Positions 9,546-18,158 of a stretch of DNA of 64,000 nucleotides are shown here, piece by piece (the first letter of the stretch is position 1; each line of letters begins with the position of its first letter). Origin of the DNA: Sphingomonadaceae bacterium 3R27E2-A (GTDB taxonomy: Bacteria; Pseudomonadota; Alphaproteobacteria; Sphingomonadales; Sphingomonadaceae). The notes below the pieces were generated by a model. It saw only the letters and a list, made by a program, of their open reading frames with translations. It was not told the origin of the DNA and ran no database searches. The position numbers were made by a program, and so were the translations under genes. Location of the stretch: assembly GCA_005503165.1 (NCBI GenBank), contig SCNT01000006.1, positions 62,001-126,000 on the forward strand, written 5' to 3'.

Positions 9546-10367
9546 ATGTATCTTCCCAACCTTCTGGTGGTCGGCGCGATGAAGTGCGGAACCAGCAGTT
9601 TGCACAATTATCTCGCGCGCCACCCCGACATTTTCATGTCGGCCGAAAAGGAGCTGAATTTTTTCACCGGGTCGAACAGCGGTCAGTCGCTCGATTGGTA
9701 CAAGGCACAGTTTCCGGTCGATGCACCGGTCCGCGGCGAGTCGTCGCAAAACTACTCGAAACGCCACAATCCGCTTTTTCCAGGCGCCGCCGAGGCGATC
9801 AAGGCGGTCATCCCGGACACCAAGCTGATCTACCTGGTGCGTGACCCGATCGAACGCTACCGCTCGCACAAGGTTGAAAATTACCACGGCGAAACGCCCG
9901 CCGCGCGCAAATGGTCAGAGGCGAGCGACAATCAGGTCATGACGGGCATGTATGCCTATCAGCTCGAATCCTTCCTCGCCCATTTTCCGATGGAGCAGAT
10001 CAAGGTCGTCGATGCCGACAGCCTGCTCAATGACCGGCATATGACGATGAATATGATCTTTTCGTTCCTGGGGCTCGAATGGCTTGAAGATCCCGACAGC
10101 TTCTCGTTCAAGACGAACGAGAATTCCTCGAACGGCATCCCGGTTCACTGGCAGAAATCGCTCCCGTATCGCGCCGCACGCAAACTCGCGCCCTTCGATC
10201 TCGACGCGTTGATGAATCGCCCGGCGATCAGCCGGAGGCTGTTCCACGGACTCAACAAGCCCGAACTCAGCGACGAGGAAATCGACCGGCTGAAGGAGCG
10301 TTATCGCAAGGATGTGGCGCAACTGCGGGCGCTGACCGGCATGGAATTTGCCGGCTGGCATGTCTGA
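9546..10367 (+). CDS. PAPS-dependent sulfotransferase
   Basis: A 273-residue sulfotransferase. The 5'-phosphosulfate-binding loop is at residues 10-19 (GAMKCGTSSL), next to the first strand, and the 3'-phosphate-binding element is LVRDPIERYRSHKVE near residue 98. This is the arrangement of NDST/heparan-type carbohydrate sulfotransferases, which use PAPS to sulfate sugar hydroxyls or amines. Sitting between a glycosyltransferase (4 bases upstream) and hisF2 (overlapping its end), it most likely sulfates the locus glycan. PAPS synthesis genes are not in the window. Confidence 0.85.
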   Translation: MYLPNLLVVGAMKCGTSSLHNYLARHPDIFMSAEKELNFFTGSNSGQSLDWYKAQFPVDAPVRGESSQNYSKRHNPLFPGAAEAIKAVIPDTKLIYLVRDPIERYRSHKVENYHGETPAARKWSEASDNQVMTGMYAYQLESFLAHFPMEQIKVVDADSLLNDRHMTMNMIFSFLGLEWLEDPDSFSFKTNENSSNGIPVHWQKSLPYRAARKLAPFDLDALMNRPAISRRLFHGLNKPELSDEEIDRLKERYRKDVAQLRALTGMEFAGWHV

Positions 10368-11154
10368 CCGACGTCCGATGCGGCGCATTCGTGTCATCCC
10401 GGTGTTGACCATCGACCGCGACGCGCGGTTGGTGAAGACCGTTTGCTTTGGCAGGCGCACCTATATTGGTGACCCGATCAACGCGGTTCGCATCTTCAAC
10501 ACCAAGATGGTCGATGAGATTTTGCTGCTCGACATCGACGCGAGTTCCGATGGGCGCGGCCCCAATTTCGACGCCATCGGTGATATCGTCGAGGAAGCGT
10601 TCCTGCCGATCGGGTATGGCGGCGGCATCCGCAGCGTCGAGGATGCGGCGCGGCTGTTCGCGCTCGGGTTGGAAAAGATCGTGCTTTCGACCGAGGCGTT
10701 CGCCGATCCTGGGCTGGTGCCGGCAATCGCCGAACGTTTCGGGACGCAGGCAGTCGCGGTGTCGCTGCCCTATGCACGGCGGCTGATCGGCGGCGAACAG
10801 GTATTCACGCGTAGCGGCAAGACAAAAACGGGGCAGTCGCCGGTCGCGGCCGCCACGGCGATGGCGGCAGCGGGCGCGGGCGAGATTCTCCTCTACAGCA
10901 TCGATCGCGACGGCAAATGGACGGGTTTCGATCTGCCTATGGTGACTGCGGTTGCTGCCGCCGTCGATGTGCCGGTGGTCGCCTGCGGCGGGGCTGCCGG
11001 CCTCGAAGATTTCCTGCCCGCAGTTCGCGACGCGGGCGCTTCGGCGGTGGCGGCATCGAGCCTGTTCGTCTATCGCGCGCAAAAACAGGGGGTGCTCATT
11101 TCCTACCCCGACGAAGCCGATCTGCGCGATCGGCTGTTCGCCCAGATCGATTGA
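10360..11154 (+). CDS. hisF: HisF2-like acetamidino modification protein
   Basis: A 264-residue (beta/alpha)8 barrel of the HisF/AglZ family. Matches to HisF include GDPINAVRIFN, LLLDIDASSDG, YGGGIRSVEDA, STEAF, LYSIDRDGKWTGFD and VVACGGA. Both catalytic aspartates of histidine-pathway HisF appear to be replaced: the first-strand site reads IPVLTID instead of a CLDVKDG-type motif, and the second reads VAVSLPYARR instead of VAIDAKR. That excludes ordinary histidine synthesis and fits an ammonia-conducting partner of HisH acting with WbpG. The ATG at 10360 overlaps the sulfotransferase end; ATG 10378 is a credible alternative. Confidence 0.86.
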   Translation: MSDRRPMRRIRVIPVLTIDRDARLVKTVCFGRRTYIGDPINAVRIFNTKMVDEILLLDIDASSDGRGPNFDAIGDIVEEAFLPIGYGGGIRSVEDAARLFALGLEKIVLSTEAFADPGLVPAIAERFGTQAVAVSLPYARRLIGGEQVFTRSGKTKTGQSPVAAATAMAAAGAGEILLYSIDRDGKWTGFDLPMVTAVAAAVDVPVVACGGAAGLEDFLPAVRDAGASAVAASSLFVYRAQKQGVLISYPDEADLRDRLFAQID

Positions 11155-11166
11155 GCGCGGCGCGCG

Positions 11167-12324
11167 ATGATCCAGCCTGTCTCGCCCCTGCCCTCGCCTT
11201 CGGTGCAGATCTGCACCCGCACCGTCATGGACGGCAGCGATCCGGATATCCGCTTCGATCCCGATGGCGTCTGCAACTACTGGCACGATTATCACGCCTT
11301 TGCCGCCGCGCTGCCGAATGCGGCGGAGCGGCAGGCGCAACTCGACGCCTTGCTCGCGGCAGTGCGCGCCGACGGCAAGGGCAAGCCCTACGACTGCGTC
11401 ATCGGCCTGTCGGGCGGGGTCGACAGCAGCTATGTCACATGGCTCGCCAAGCAATGGGATCTGCGCCCGCTGATCGTCCACTTCGACAATGGCTGGAACA
11501 ACGAGCTCGCGGTTCGTAACATAGAAAATATCTGCAGGAAGCTGGGGTTCGAACTCAACACCTTCGTCATGGATTGGGACGAGTTTCGCGACTTGCAGCG
11601 CGCCTATTTCAAAGCGTCGGTGGTCGATCTCGAGGTCCCGACCGATCATATGATTTCGGGGGCGCTCTATCGCTTCGCTGCGAGGCACGGGCTGAAATAT
11701 ATTCTTTCGGGACATAACCACGCCACCGAATGGCTGATGCCGCCGTCGTGGAACTATGCGAAGTTCGACCTCGTCAACCTGAAGTCCATCCATCGCCGAT
11801 TTGGTGAGAAGCCGCTCAGAAAGCTGCCCGCGCTCGGCGTATGGCAGCGGGCATGGTACCAACTGGTGCGCGGCATCCGCAGTGAGGCCGTCCTCGACCT
11901 GATCGACTTTGACAAGTCGAAAGCCAAGGAGTTGCTGATCCGCGAACTCGACTGGGTCGATTATGGCGGCAAACATTATGAATCGCTCTTCACGCGTTTC
12001 TATCAGGGCTACATCCTTCCGCGGAAATTCGGGGTCGACAAGCGCAAGGCGCATCTGTCGAATTTGATCCTGTCGGGCCAGATGACGCGCGACGAAGCGT
12101 TGCGCGAATTGCAGAAGCCCACCTATGACGAAGCGATGCAGGAGCGCGACAAGGCCTATGTCCGCAAGAAACTGGGCTTCAGCGAAAGGGAATTCGAGGA
12201 ATTGCTGACGCTGCCCAACCAGCGACACGAAATCTACGGGACCGACCAGAAACAGCGCGACCGCTATTTCCGGATCGTCGGCTCCATCGGCAAGGCGATG
12301 CGCGCCGTCGGGTTGAAGCCTTAG
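11167..12324 (+). CDS. wbpG: WbpG-like N-acetyl sugar amidotransferase
   Basis: A 385-residue N-type ATP pyrophosphatase. The PP-loop is VIGLSGGVDSSYVTWLAKQW near residue 85, followed by HFDNGWNNELAVRNIE and LSGHNHATEW. In Pseudomonas, WbpG with HisH2/HisF2 converts an acetamido group of a diaminouronic acid to an acetamidino group. The N-terminus retains the CTR-x-VMDGSDPDIRFD-x-DGVCN block, but only one cysteine of each CxxC found in many relatives (CTRT, VCNYW), so a zinc knuckle may be absent. It starts 12 bases after hisF and is followed after 3 bases by a glycosyltransferase. Confidence 0.9.
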   Translation: MIQPVSPLPSPSVQICTRTVMDGSDPDIRFDPDGVCNYWHDYHAFAAALPNAAERQAQLDALLAAVRADGKGKPYDCVIGLSGGVDSSYVTWLAKQWDLRPLIVHFDNGWNNELAVRNIENICRKLGFELNTFVMDWDEFRDLQRAYFKASVVDLEVPTDHMISGALYRFAARHGLKYILSGHNHATEWLMPPSWNYAKFDLVNLKSIHRRFGEKPLRKLPALGVWQRAWYQLVRGIRSEAVLDLIDFDKSKAKELLIRELDWVDYGGKHYESLFTRFYQGYILPRKFGVDKRKAHLSNLILSGQMTRDEALRELQKPTYDEAMQERDKAYVRKKLGFSEREFEELLTLPNQRHEIYGTDQKQRDRYFRIVGSIGKAMRAVGLKP

Positions 12325-12327
12325 GCG

Positions 12328-13455
12328 ATGACCGGTCCCGTCGATCTCCTGACCCCATCCCTCCGGATCCTGATCATCTCGCCGCAGCCCTGGGCGGGGT
12401 TGCAGGTGTCGAAGCATCATTACGCGCGCGAACTTGCGGCCCTCGGCCACCAAGTGTTCTTCGTCAATCCGCCGGACGGCTCCGACGCCATACGTCTCGT
12501 GCCGAGCGACGTCGCGGGCGTCACACTGGTCGATCATCCGCGGATGCCGATTGCGCGCGCCAAATATCGGGCACAATGGCTGTTTATCGCCGCGGCGCGG
12601 TGGCGGGCCAAGGCTATAGCGCGCGCTGTCGGGCCGATCGACCTGCTCTGGGATTTCGACAATGCGCGGCAGTTCGCCGACCATCGCGCCTTTGCTGCGC
12701 CGCTGTCCATCCTGCACGTCGTGGATATGCTCGATCCCGGCGACACCATGCATCGCCATGCCGACCTGATCCTCGGCGTCGATGAATTGCTGATCGCAAA
12801 GATTGCGCCGTCTGCCGCGCCGCGGCACGTCATCGGTCATGGGCTGTCGCCGCTGTTCGCCTGCGCGGCGCGGCGCCGCCTTGCGGCGCCGCGGGTTCGG
12901 GGCGCCGACCAGCCCGTCACCGTCGGCTTCATCGGCAATCTTGCGCAGCCCGCGCTGGACCGTGAGCGTTTTGCCAGTTTCGTGGCGGCGCATCCCGACT
13001 GCGTCTTCCGCTTCATCGGTCCGGTGCAGGGCGGAACGGCAGAGAGTCACGCCTGGGCCGAGACGCTGGCGCAGCAGCCCAATGTCGGACTGGCAGGCCT
13101 GCTCACCGGCGATGCGCTGATCGCCGCGACCGCCGACGTCGACATATGGCTCCTTCCTTACGACTATGCCCGCGATCGCAATCGCGGCGTCAATTCGCAC
13201 AAATTGCTCGAATATTTCGCGCTCGGCGGTGAAGTTGTCAGCAGCGCGATCGCCGCTCAGGCGGACGCCCCCGGTATCTTCATGGCTGCGCCCGGCGCTT
13301 CCGACGAACTGGCCGACAAATTGGCAGCGGCCATTGCCGCCGTACGTGAAGGGCGCGATACCGGCTGGCGGGCGCGTGCCGAATTGGCGCTTGCCAACAG
13401 CTATCGCGCCAATCTCGAGCGCATTGCCGCGCATCTGAAGGACTGCACGACATGA
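12328..13455 (+). CDS. Glycosyltransferase (GT4-like), paralog B
   Basis: A 375-residue transferase, the same length as the protein at 8414 and sharing ISPQPWAGLQVSKHHYARE, a PSD-x2-GV block, LLWDFDNARQF and a C-terminal NSHKLLEYFALGGEV. The two probably arose by duplication inside the locus and diverged in donor or acceptor use. A run of alanine and arginine codons near residue 175 looks like a linker between the two Rossmann domains. The stop overlaps the FkbM start (ATGA). Confidence 0.82.
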   Translation: MTGPVDLLTPSLRILIISPQPWAGLQVSKHHYARELAALGHQVFFVNPPDGSDAIRLVPSDVAGVTLVDHPRMPIARAKYRAQWLFIAAARWRAKAIARAVGPIDLLWDFDNARQFADHRAFAAPLSILHVVDMLDPGDTMHRHADLILGVDELLIAKIAPSAAPRHVIGHGLSPLFACAARRRLAAPRVRGADQPVTVGFIGNLAQPALDRERFASFVAAHPDCVFRFIGPVQGGTAESHAWAETLAQQPNVGLAGLLTGDALIAATADVDIWLLPYDYARDRNRGVNSHKLLEYFALGGEVVSSAIAAQADAPGIFMAAPGASDELADKLAAAIAAVREGRDTGWRARAELALANSYRANLERIAAHLKDCTT

Positions 13456-14318
13456 GCATGGAAATCAGCACCCACAGCCGGCTCGCCAACCGCATCCTGC
13501 GCCGGCTGGGTCAGTTCGCGACGATCAACCGAAATATCGCAGCCAAGCTCGGCGGTACGCGTGTGGCGGTGCCGGTGACGGCCGGGCTGATGGCCGAGCT
13601 CACCGAACCCTGGATGCTCGCGCTGCTCCGCCGGCTGATGGCGCTAGGCCCCGGCACCTTCGTCGATGTCGGCGTCAATCTCGGCCAGACCCTGATCAAG
13701 GCCAAGGCGATCGACCCCGCGCGGCGCTATGTCGGTTTCGAGCCCAACCCGGTGTGTGTCCATTATGTCGAGGAGCTGCTCGCCGCCAATGGCTGGCCGG
13801 ACTGCCGCGTCGTCCCCGCAGGGCTCGGGGCAAGCAGCGGGATCGTGACGCTCGAACTCTACAACGGCCGCAGCGGCGACAGCTCGGCGTCGATCGTCGA
13901 AGGCTTCCGCCCCGGCGAGGCTGTGAGCTTTCGCAAGACCGTTGCGATCCTCGGCGCTGCCGACCTGCCCGACGACCTGCTGGCGCCACCCGTGGGCGTC
14001 ATCAAGATCGACGTCGAGGGCGCCGAAGCCGACGTCATCGACGCCCTGGTGCCCGTGATCACCCGCGATCGCCCCCTGATCACGATGGAAATTCTGCCCT
14101 GCTATTCCGAAGAGCGCACCGACCGTATCGCGCGGCAGGCACGGATCGAGGCGCGGCTCGCGGAGGCCGATTACCGCATCCTGCGTGTGCTTCATGCCGG
14201 ACAGGCGGGCGGCTTCGTCTTCGAACCGCTCGCGACGATCGGCATCCACGGCGATCTCGCGCTTTGCGAATATGTCATGTGCCCCGCGGAGCGCGTTGCC
14301 GAACTGACCGCAACCTGA
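13452..14318 (+). CDS. FkbM-family methyltransferase
   Basis: A 288-residue SAM-dependent methyltransferase. The SAM-binding motif I is FVDVGVNLGQTLIKAKAID (about residues 75-93), followed by the acidic strand VGFEPNP, and the FkbM block IKIDVEGAEADVIDAL near residue 180. FkbM proteins methylate hydroxyls of sugars or polyketides; at the end of a glycan operon, O-methylation of a residue is likely. It overlaps the glycosyltransferase stop and is the last + strand gene before a convergent - strand methyltransferase, only 3 bases away. Confidence 0.88.
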   Translation: MSMEISTHSRLANRILRRLGQFATINRNIAAKLGGTRVAVPVTAGLMAELTEPWMLALLRRLMALGPGTFVDVGVNLGQTLIKAKAIDPARRYVGFEPNPVCVHYVEELLAANGWPDCRVVPAGLGASSGIVTLELYNGRSGDSSASIVEGFRPGEAVSFRKTVAILGAADLPDDLLAPPVGVIKIDVEGAEADVIDALVPVITRDRPLITMEILPCYSEERTDRIARQARIEARLAEADYRILRVLHAGQAGGFVFEPLATIGIHGDLALCEYVMCPAERVAELTAT

Positions 14319-14321
14319 GGC

Positions 14322-15119
14322 TCAGAGCCGCTTCGGCAGCAGTCCGAGCTTGCGCCGCAGGCTCCGCTTGAGCACCTCGCGGCGGCCGAGCGTCATCACC
14401 GTGATCGGCGCATCGAACATCGTCCGCTCGGACAGCGCCGCCTTGCCGATCCGCGGATTGCCAGGCAGCATCGCGCGATAGCGGGGCGCGGCGGCGGGCC
14501 GCGCGACGAACAATTTATACGGGGTGATCAGGAACGGCTGCAGCCGTTCGCGCGCCTCTGTCAGGATATGGATCGCGGCGACCGATACGTCGGGCCAGCC
14601 GATGCCGAAGAAATCGTGGACCACCATCACCCCGTCGTCGGCGAGGACCGCTTCGGCGAGCCGCAAGTCGCTGCTGACGGTGCGATAGTCATGCCCGCCG
14701 TCGACACTGATCATTCGCAGCATGCCGATCCGCTCGCGCATCGCCTCGGGGGTAATCGTCGTCGAGTCGGTCTTCCAAACCTCGCCCTCGTCGAGCGCGA
14801 TGCCCAGCTTGGCCCGGTTGTCGAAGAAGGCGCGGTCGCGCCCGGCGTGGATGCCGGTGTTGAGCCCGTCGTCCTCGAACAGGTCGATCGCCAGCGCCCG
14901 CTCGCCCGCCTGCCGCAGCAAAGCCAGGATGAAGAACAGCTTGCCGTGATGCACGCCGATCTCGGCGAGGTTGCCCATGATCCCCTGCTCGACCTGCCAT
15001 CGGCCGATCGCGTCGATCGCGGCTGCCTCGACCTGGCCGAAATAGCCGGGAACGGCCTCGATCTGGCGGTCGAGATAGCGGTCGAGGGCTTCGAATGCGG
15101 CGGCCAAGGCGCGCTCCAT
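14322..15119 (-). CDS. Class I SAM methyltransferase (Methyltransf_24-like)
   Basis: About 265 residues from the ATG at 15119; an in-frame extension to 15179 lacks family likeness. It has NLAEIGVHHGKLFFILALL (SAM motif I), ALAIDLFEDDG, and ISVDGGHDYRTVSSDL, the DGGH-type signature of Methyltransf_24/cephalosporin-hydroxylase-like proteins. It lies downstream of the WbpM-type gene on the same strand with a 73-base gap, so it is probably co-transcribed and used for sugar methylation. Substrate is not evident. Confidence 0.72.
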   Translation of the reverse strand: MERALAAAFEALDRYLDRQIEAVPGYFGQVEAAAIDAIGRWQVEQGIMGNLAEIGVHHGKLFFILALLRQAGERALAIDLFEDDGLNTGIHAGRDRAFFDNRAKLGIALDEGEVWKTDSTTITPEAMRERIGMLRMISVDGGHDYRTVSSDLRLAEAVLADDGVMVVHDFFGIGWPDVSVAAIHILTEARERLQPFLITPYKLFVARPAAAPRYRAMLPGNPRIGKAALSERTMFDAPITVMTLGRREVLKRSLRRKLGLLPKRL

Positions 15120-15192
15120 GTTGGGTTGAGGATTAAGCGGCGCTATCGCAGCTATCGAAGCCGCGCAACCGCAGCCCATTCGCCGGTGCGCG

Positions 15193-17157
15193 TCAGCCCG
15201 CGCGCGGCGCCCGGGTGGGCGTGTTTTGCCGGTTCACCTCGTCGGGCGGGCGGAATTCGGGGACCAGCTCGTTCAGGATGGCGAGGCACTCGTCGGCGCG
15301 GCCATCGTCCATCGCTTCGCGCAGCGCGTCGAGTCGGGCCGACAATTCGGGCCAATCGATCATCGCCTCGCGCGCCTGCATGATGCGGCTGTGGCTGGTG
15401 GGCTTGGGGTCGTCTCCGATCAGCAGTTCCTCGTAGAGCTTTTCGCCCTGGCGCAGCCCGACCTCGGCGATTTCGATGTCGCCGTCGGGATGGTCTTCGT
15501 CGCGCACGGTCAGCCCTGAGAGATTGATCATCGTCCGCGCCAGCTCGATGATCCGCACCGGCTTGCCCATGTCGAGCACGAACACTTCGCCCCCCTTGGC
15601 CATAGCCCCCGCCTGGATCACAAGCTGCGCCGCCTCGGGGATGGTCATGAAAAAGCGGGTGACGTCGCGGTGGGTAACCGTCACCGGCCCGCCATTCTTG
15701 ATCTGCTCGCGGAACAGCGGCACGACCGACCCGCTCGACCCCAGCACATTGCCGAAGCGCACCATCGCGAAGATCGTTTTGCTGCCGCGCGCCGCGAGCC
15801 CCTGCAGCACCAGCTCGCACACGCGCTTCGAAGCCCCCATGACGTTGGTCGGGCGCACGGCCTTGTCGGTGCTGATCAACACGAAATTGGTGACGCCGAC
15901 GCGGTCGGCCTCGCTCGCCATGAACAGGGTGCCGCAAACATTGTTGCCGATGCCCGCGATCGGATTCGCTTCGACGAGCGGCACATGTTTATACGCCGCG
16001 GCGTGGAAGATCGTCTGGGGGCGCCAGCGCGCAAGCAGGCGGCGCACCGTCGGTTGGTCGGTGACATTGCCCAGTTCCTCGACCAGCTCGGGCTGCTGCC
16101 CCTCGGGCAGCGCGGCGATCAACGCCTGCAGTTCCTGCCCGATCGCATAGAGACCATATTCGGACGATTCGACGAGGACGAGCCTTTGCGGCCGCATCGT
16201 CACGATCTGGCGCGTGAGCTCGCTGCCTATCGAGCCGCCGGCGCCGCTGACCATCACCGTCTTGCCGACGATCGTGCGTCCCAGCAGCAATTGGTTCGGC
16301 GGCACCGGGTCGCGGCCGAGCAGGTCCTCGATCTGCACGTCGCGAAGGTCGCTGACCGAAACCTGTTCGTCGATGATCTGGCGCATCGCGGGCAGCATGC
16401 GTACGCGGATCGGCCAGTCCTCGAGCGATTTCATGACCCGGCGGCGCTTCGAGCGCGTGACGTGCGGGAGCGCGAGCAACACGTCGGTGACGCCAAAGTT
16501 GTCGACGAGCCACGGCAGCTTGGGGCGCGAATAGATCGGCACGCCGTCGATGATCTCGCCCTCGATCTTCCGGTCGTCGTCGATGAAGCCGACGAGGCGC
16601 ATCGAGGGGTCGCTCCGCAGCGCCAGCGCGAGTTGCTGCCCCGCCTCGCCCGCGCCATAGATCAGCGCGACCGACGTCTGCTCGATGTCTCGGCGCTTGA
16701 GCAGGTCGACGACGGCGTAGCGCGCCAGGATACGTGTCATTGCCAGCAGCAACAGAAAGACGATCGGCTGGATCACCGCCACCGTCCGCGGTACGCCCTC
16801 CATGCCGAGGAAGCCGATGATGACGATGAGCGGGATCGAATAGAGCGCGACCGCAAACGCAAGCCCGACCATTGTCCGCCCGCCGGAAAAGCGGAGGATC
16901 GAGCTATAGGTGCCGCGCATCAGGAAGACGGGCAGCCAGCTCGACAGCGCGATCACCGAGGCGAGGCCGACCCCGGCGTCGAAGACTTCCCAGCGGCCCA
17001 GCCGGAGCGAAAAGGCGATCAGCACCGCGGCGACGCAGAGCATCGCGTCGGCGACGATCAGGATCGCGCGCTTTTCGCTGCGCCCCAGCGCGACGAGCGA
17101 TGTCAGCGTCGCAAGAACGCGTTCCTCGGCCGCCCCCCAGGCTCGAGCAAGGATCAT
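15193..17157 (-). CDS. capD: WbpM/CapD-type UDP-sugar 4,6-dehydratase
   Basis: A 654-residue membrane-anchored nucleotide-sugar dehydratase. Four hydrophobic helices occupy about residues 25-130, a CoA-binding/Rossmann-like region (IYGAGEAGQQLALAL) is near 160, and the extended SDR domain starts with VSGAGGSIGSELTRQI near 300. The usual YxxxK is NVMGASKR with Met for Tyr, as in WbpM-type enzymes. The family converts UDP-GlcNAc to the 4-keto-6-deoxy sugar, first step to QuiNAc or FucNAc and often an initiating sugar. The ATG at 17157 overlaps the phosphoesterase stop, giving strong support for this start. Confidence 0.92.
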   Translation of the reverse strand: MILARAWGAAEERVLATLTSLVALGRSEKRAILIVADAMLCVAAVLIAFSLRLGRWEVFDAGVGLASVIALSSWLPVFLMRGTYSSILRFSGGRTMVGLAFAVALYSIPLIVIIGFLGMEGVPRTVAVIQPIVFLLLLAMTRILARYAVVDLLKRRDIEQTSVALIYGAGEAGQQLALALRSDPSMRLVGFIDDDRKIEGEIIDGVPIYSRPKLPWLVDNFGVTDVLLALPHVTRSKRRRVMKSLEDWPIRVRMLPAMRQIIDEQVSVSDLRDVQIEDLLGRDPVPPNQLLLGRTIVGKTVMVSGAGGSIGSELTRQIVTMRPQRLVLVESSEYGLYAIGQELQALIAALPEGQQPELVEELGNVTDQPTVRRLLARWRPQTIFHAAAYKHVPLVEANPIAGIGNNVCGTLFMASEADRVGVTNFVLISTDKAVRPTNVMGASKRVCELVLQGLAARGSKTIFAMVRFGNVLGSSGSVVPLFREQIKNGGPVTVTHRDVTRFFMTIPEAAQLVIQAGAMAKGGEVFVLDMGKPVRIIELARTMINLSGLTVRDEDHPDGDIEIAEVGLRQGEKLYEELLIGDDPKPTSHSRIMQAREAMIDWPELSARLDALREAMDDGRADECLAILNELVPEFRPPDEVNRQNTPTRAPRAG

Positions 17158-17939
17158 GCGGCGACGCCCTGCCCGGTCTTGAGGAAGCGCCGCGCGCTGC
17201 CCTCGATCACCAGCGCCGTCAGCATGCCGCTGCGATAGGCCCCGGTGTCGATGCCGATGCGGTTGACGCGGCAATCGACGTCAGCGGTGATCGTGTGCCC
17301 ATGGACCACCATCACGCCATGATCCCGGCTGTCGTCGAGAAATTCGTCGCGGATCCAGCGCAGGTCGTGCGCCTTCTGCTGCTCGAGCGGGCGGCCAGGA
17401 AAAATGCCCGCATGGACAAAAAGATAGTCGCCGATCTGCACATAATCCACCATCGAGCGGAACAAACGGACATGCGAAGCCGGTATGCCGGCGTGGATTT
17501 TGGCGACCAACGCCTCCCTATCGCCGAAAATGGACGTGTCTTCAAGTCCATAGCTTTGCAGCGCCTGTTCCCCGCCATAGCGTATCCAGCCGGGCAGCTG
17601 CGCATGCGCGCCGTCGAGGATTTCGAGCAGCGCCTCTTCGTGATTGCCCATCAGCAAATGCATCTCGTCGACGCCTTTCGGCACGGTCAACAGCCGCTCG
17701 ACGACCTGTGCCGATTGCGGGCCGCGATCGATCAGGTCGCCCAGCATCACCAGATGCACGCTTTCCACGGGATCGCGCGCGCTTTCGTCGGCGATGCGCT
17801 CGAGCAGCGCGTCGAGCAGGTCGAGCCGCCCGTGGACGTCCCCGATCGCATAGACGCGCGTCCCCTCGGGCACCCGCGGCCAGTCGTGGGCAACGGGTTC
17901 AGGTTCCGCCTTGCGGCTGAAAAGTCTTTTTAACATCAT
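17154..17939 (-). CDS. Metallophosphoesterase (PP1-like protein phosphatase)
   Basis: About 261 residues with all calcineurin-type metal ligands: GDVHGRLD, GDLIDRGP, LMGNHEEAL, FVHAGIFPG and VVHGHT. This resembles bacterial serine/threonine phosphatases of the PrpA/Ap4A-hydrolase group. The first ATG of the MMLKRLFSRK start (17939) is chosen; the reading frame stays open further upstream to 18062 but that part is low quality. Its stop overlaps the capD start by 4 bases, so expression is coupled. Whether it dephosphorylates a regulator of polysaccharide synthesis or a nucleotide is unknown. The 219 bases to the divergent wecB presumably hold both promoters; I see no clear operator. Confidence 0.85.
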   Translation of the reverse strand: MMLKRLFSRKAEPEPVAHDWPRVPEGTRVYAIGDVHGRLDLLDALLERIADESARDPVESVHLVMLGDLIDRGPQSAQVVERLLTVPKGVDEMHLLMGNHEEALLEILDGAHAQLPGWIRYGGEQALQSYGLEDTSIFGDREALVAKIHAGIPASHVRLFRSMVDYVQIGDYLFVHAGIFPGRPLEQQKAHDLRWIRDEFLDDSRDHGVMVVHGHTITADVDCRVNRIGIDTGAYRSGMLTALVIEGSARRFLKTGQGVAA

Positions 17940-18158
17940 CTTACCGATTGAAACTGACACCCCACCCCAATGCCGGTCTGTCGTCGCAGCCCCGCTACAA
18001 CGCATAAACCCGCGCCGGGATGCATGGATCCGTGCATTTACCGGCAACGCCCGCAATGACAAGGATCACACCCTGGCCGCTTCCGCAACGAAGTTAAGCG
18101 TATAACAACCAAAACAGGCTAGGTGACGCCCCATGCCGAGCCGAGACAAGAGCCCCCG

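Noticed and set aside
5587..11154. HisH and HisF as part of histidine biosynthesis
   Set aside because: No other his gene is present, the HisF paralog lacks both catalytic aspartates, and wbpG is adjacent.
10267..13434. A 1055-codon open frame on the - strand across hisF, wbpG and a glycosyltransferase
   Set aside because: It is antisense to three well-supported genes, has an arginine/aspartate/histidine-rich composition with no motifs, and is the normal by-product of high GC in the third codon position.
15670..17238. A 522-codon + strand frame opposite capD
   Set aside because: Antisense to a strongly conserved dehydratase, and without recognisable motifs.
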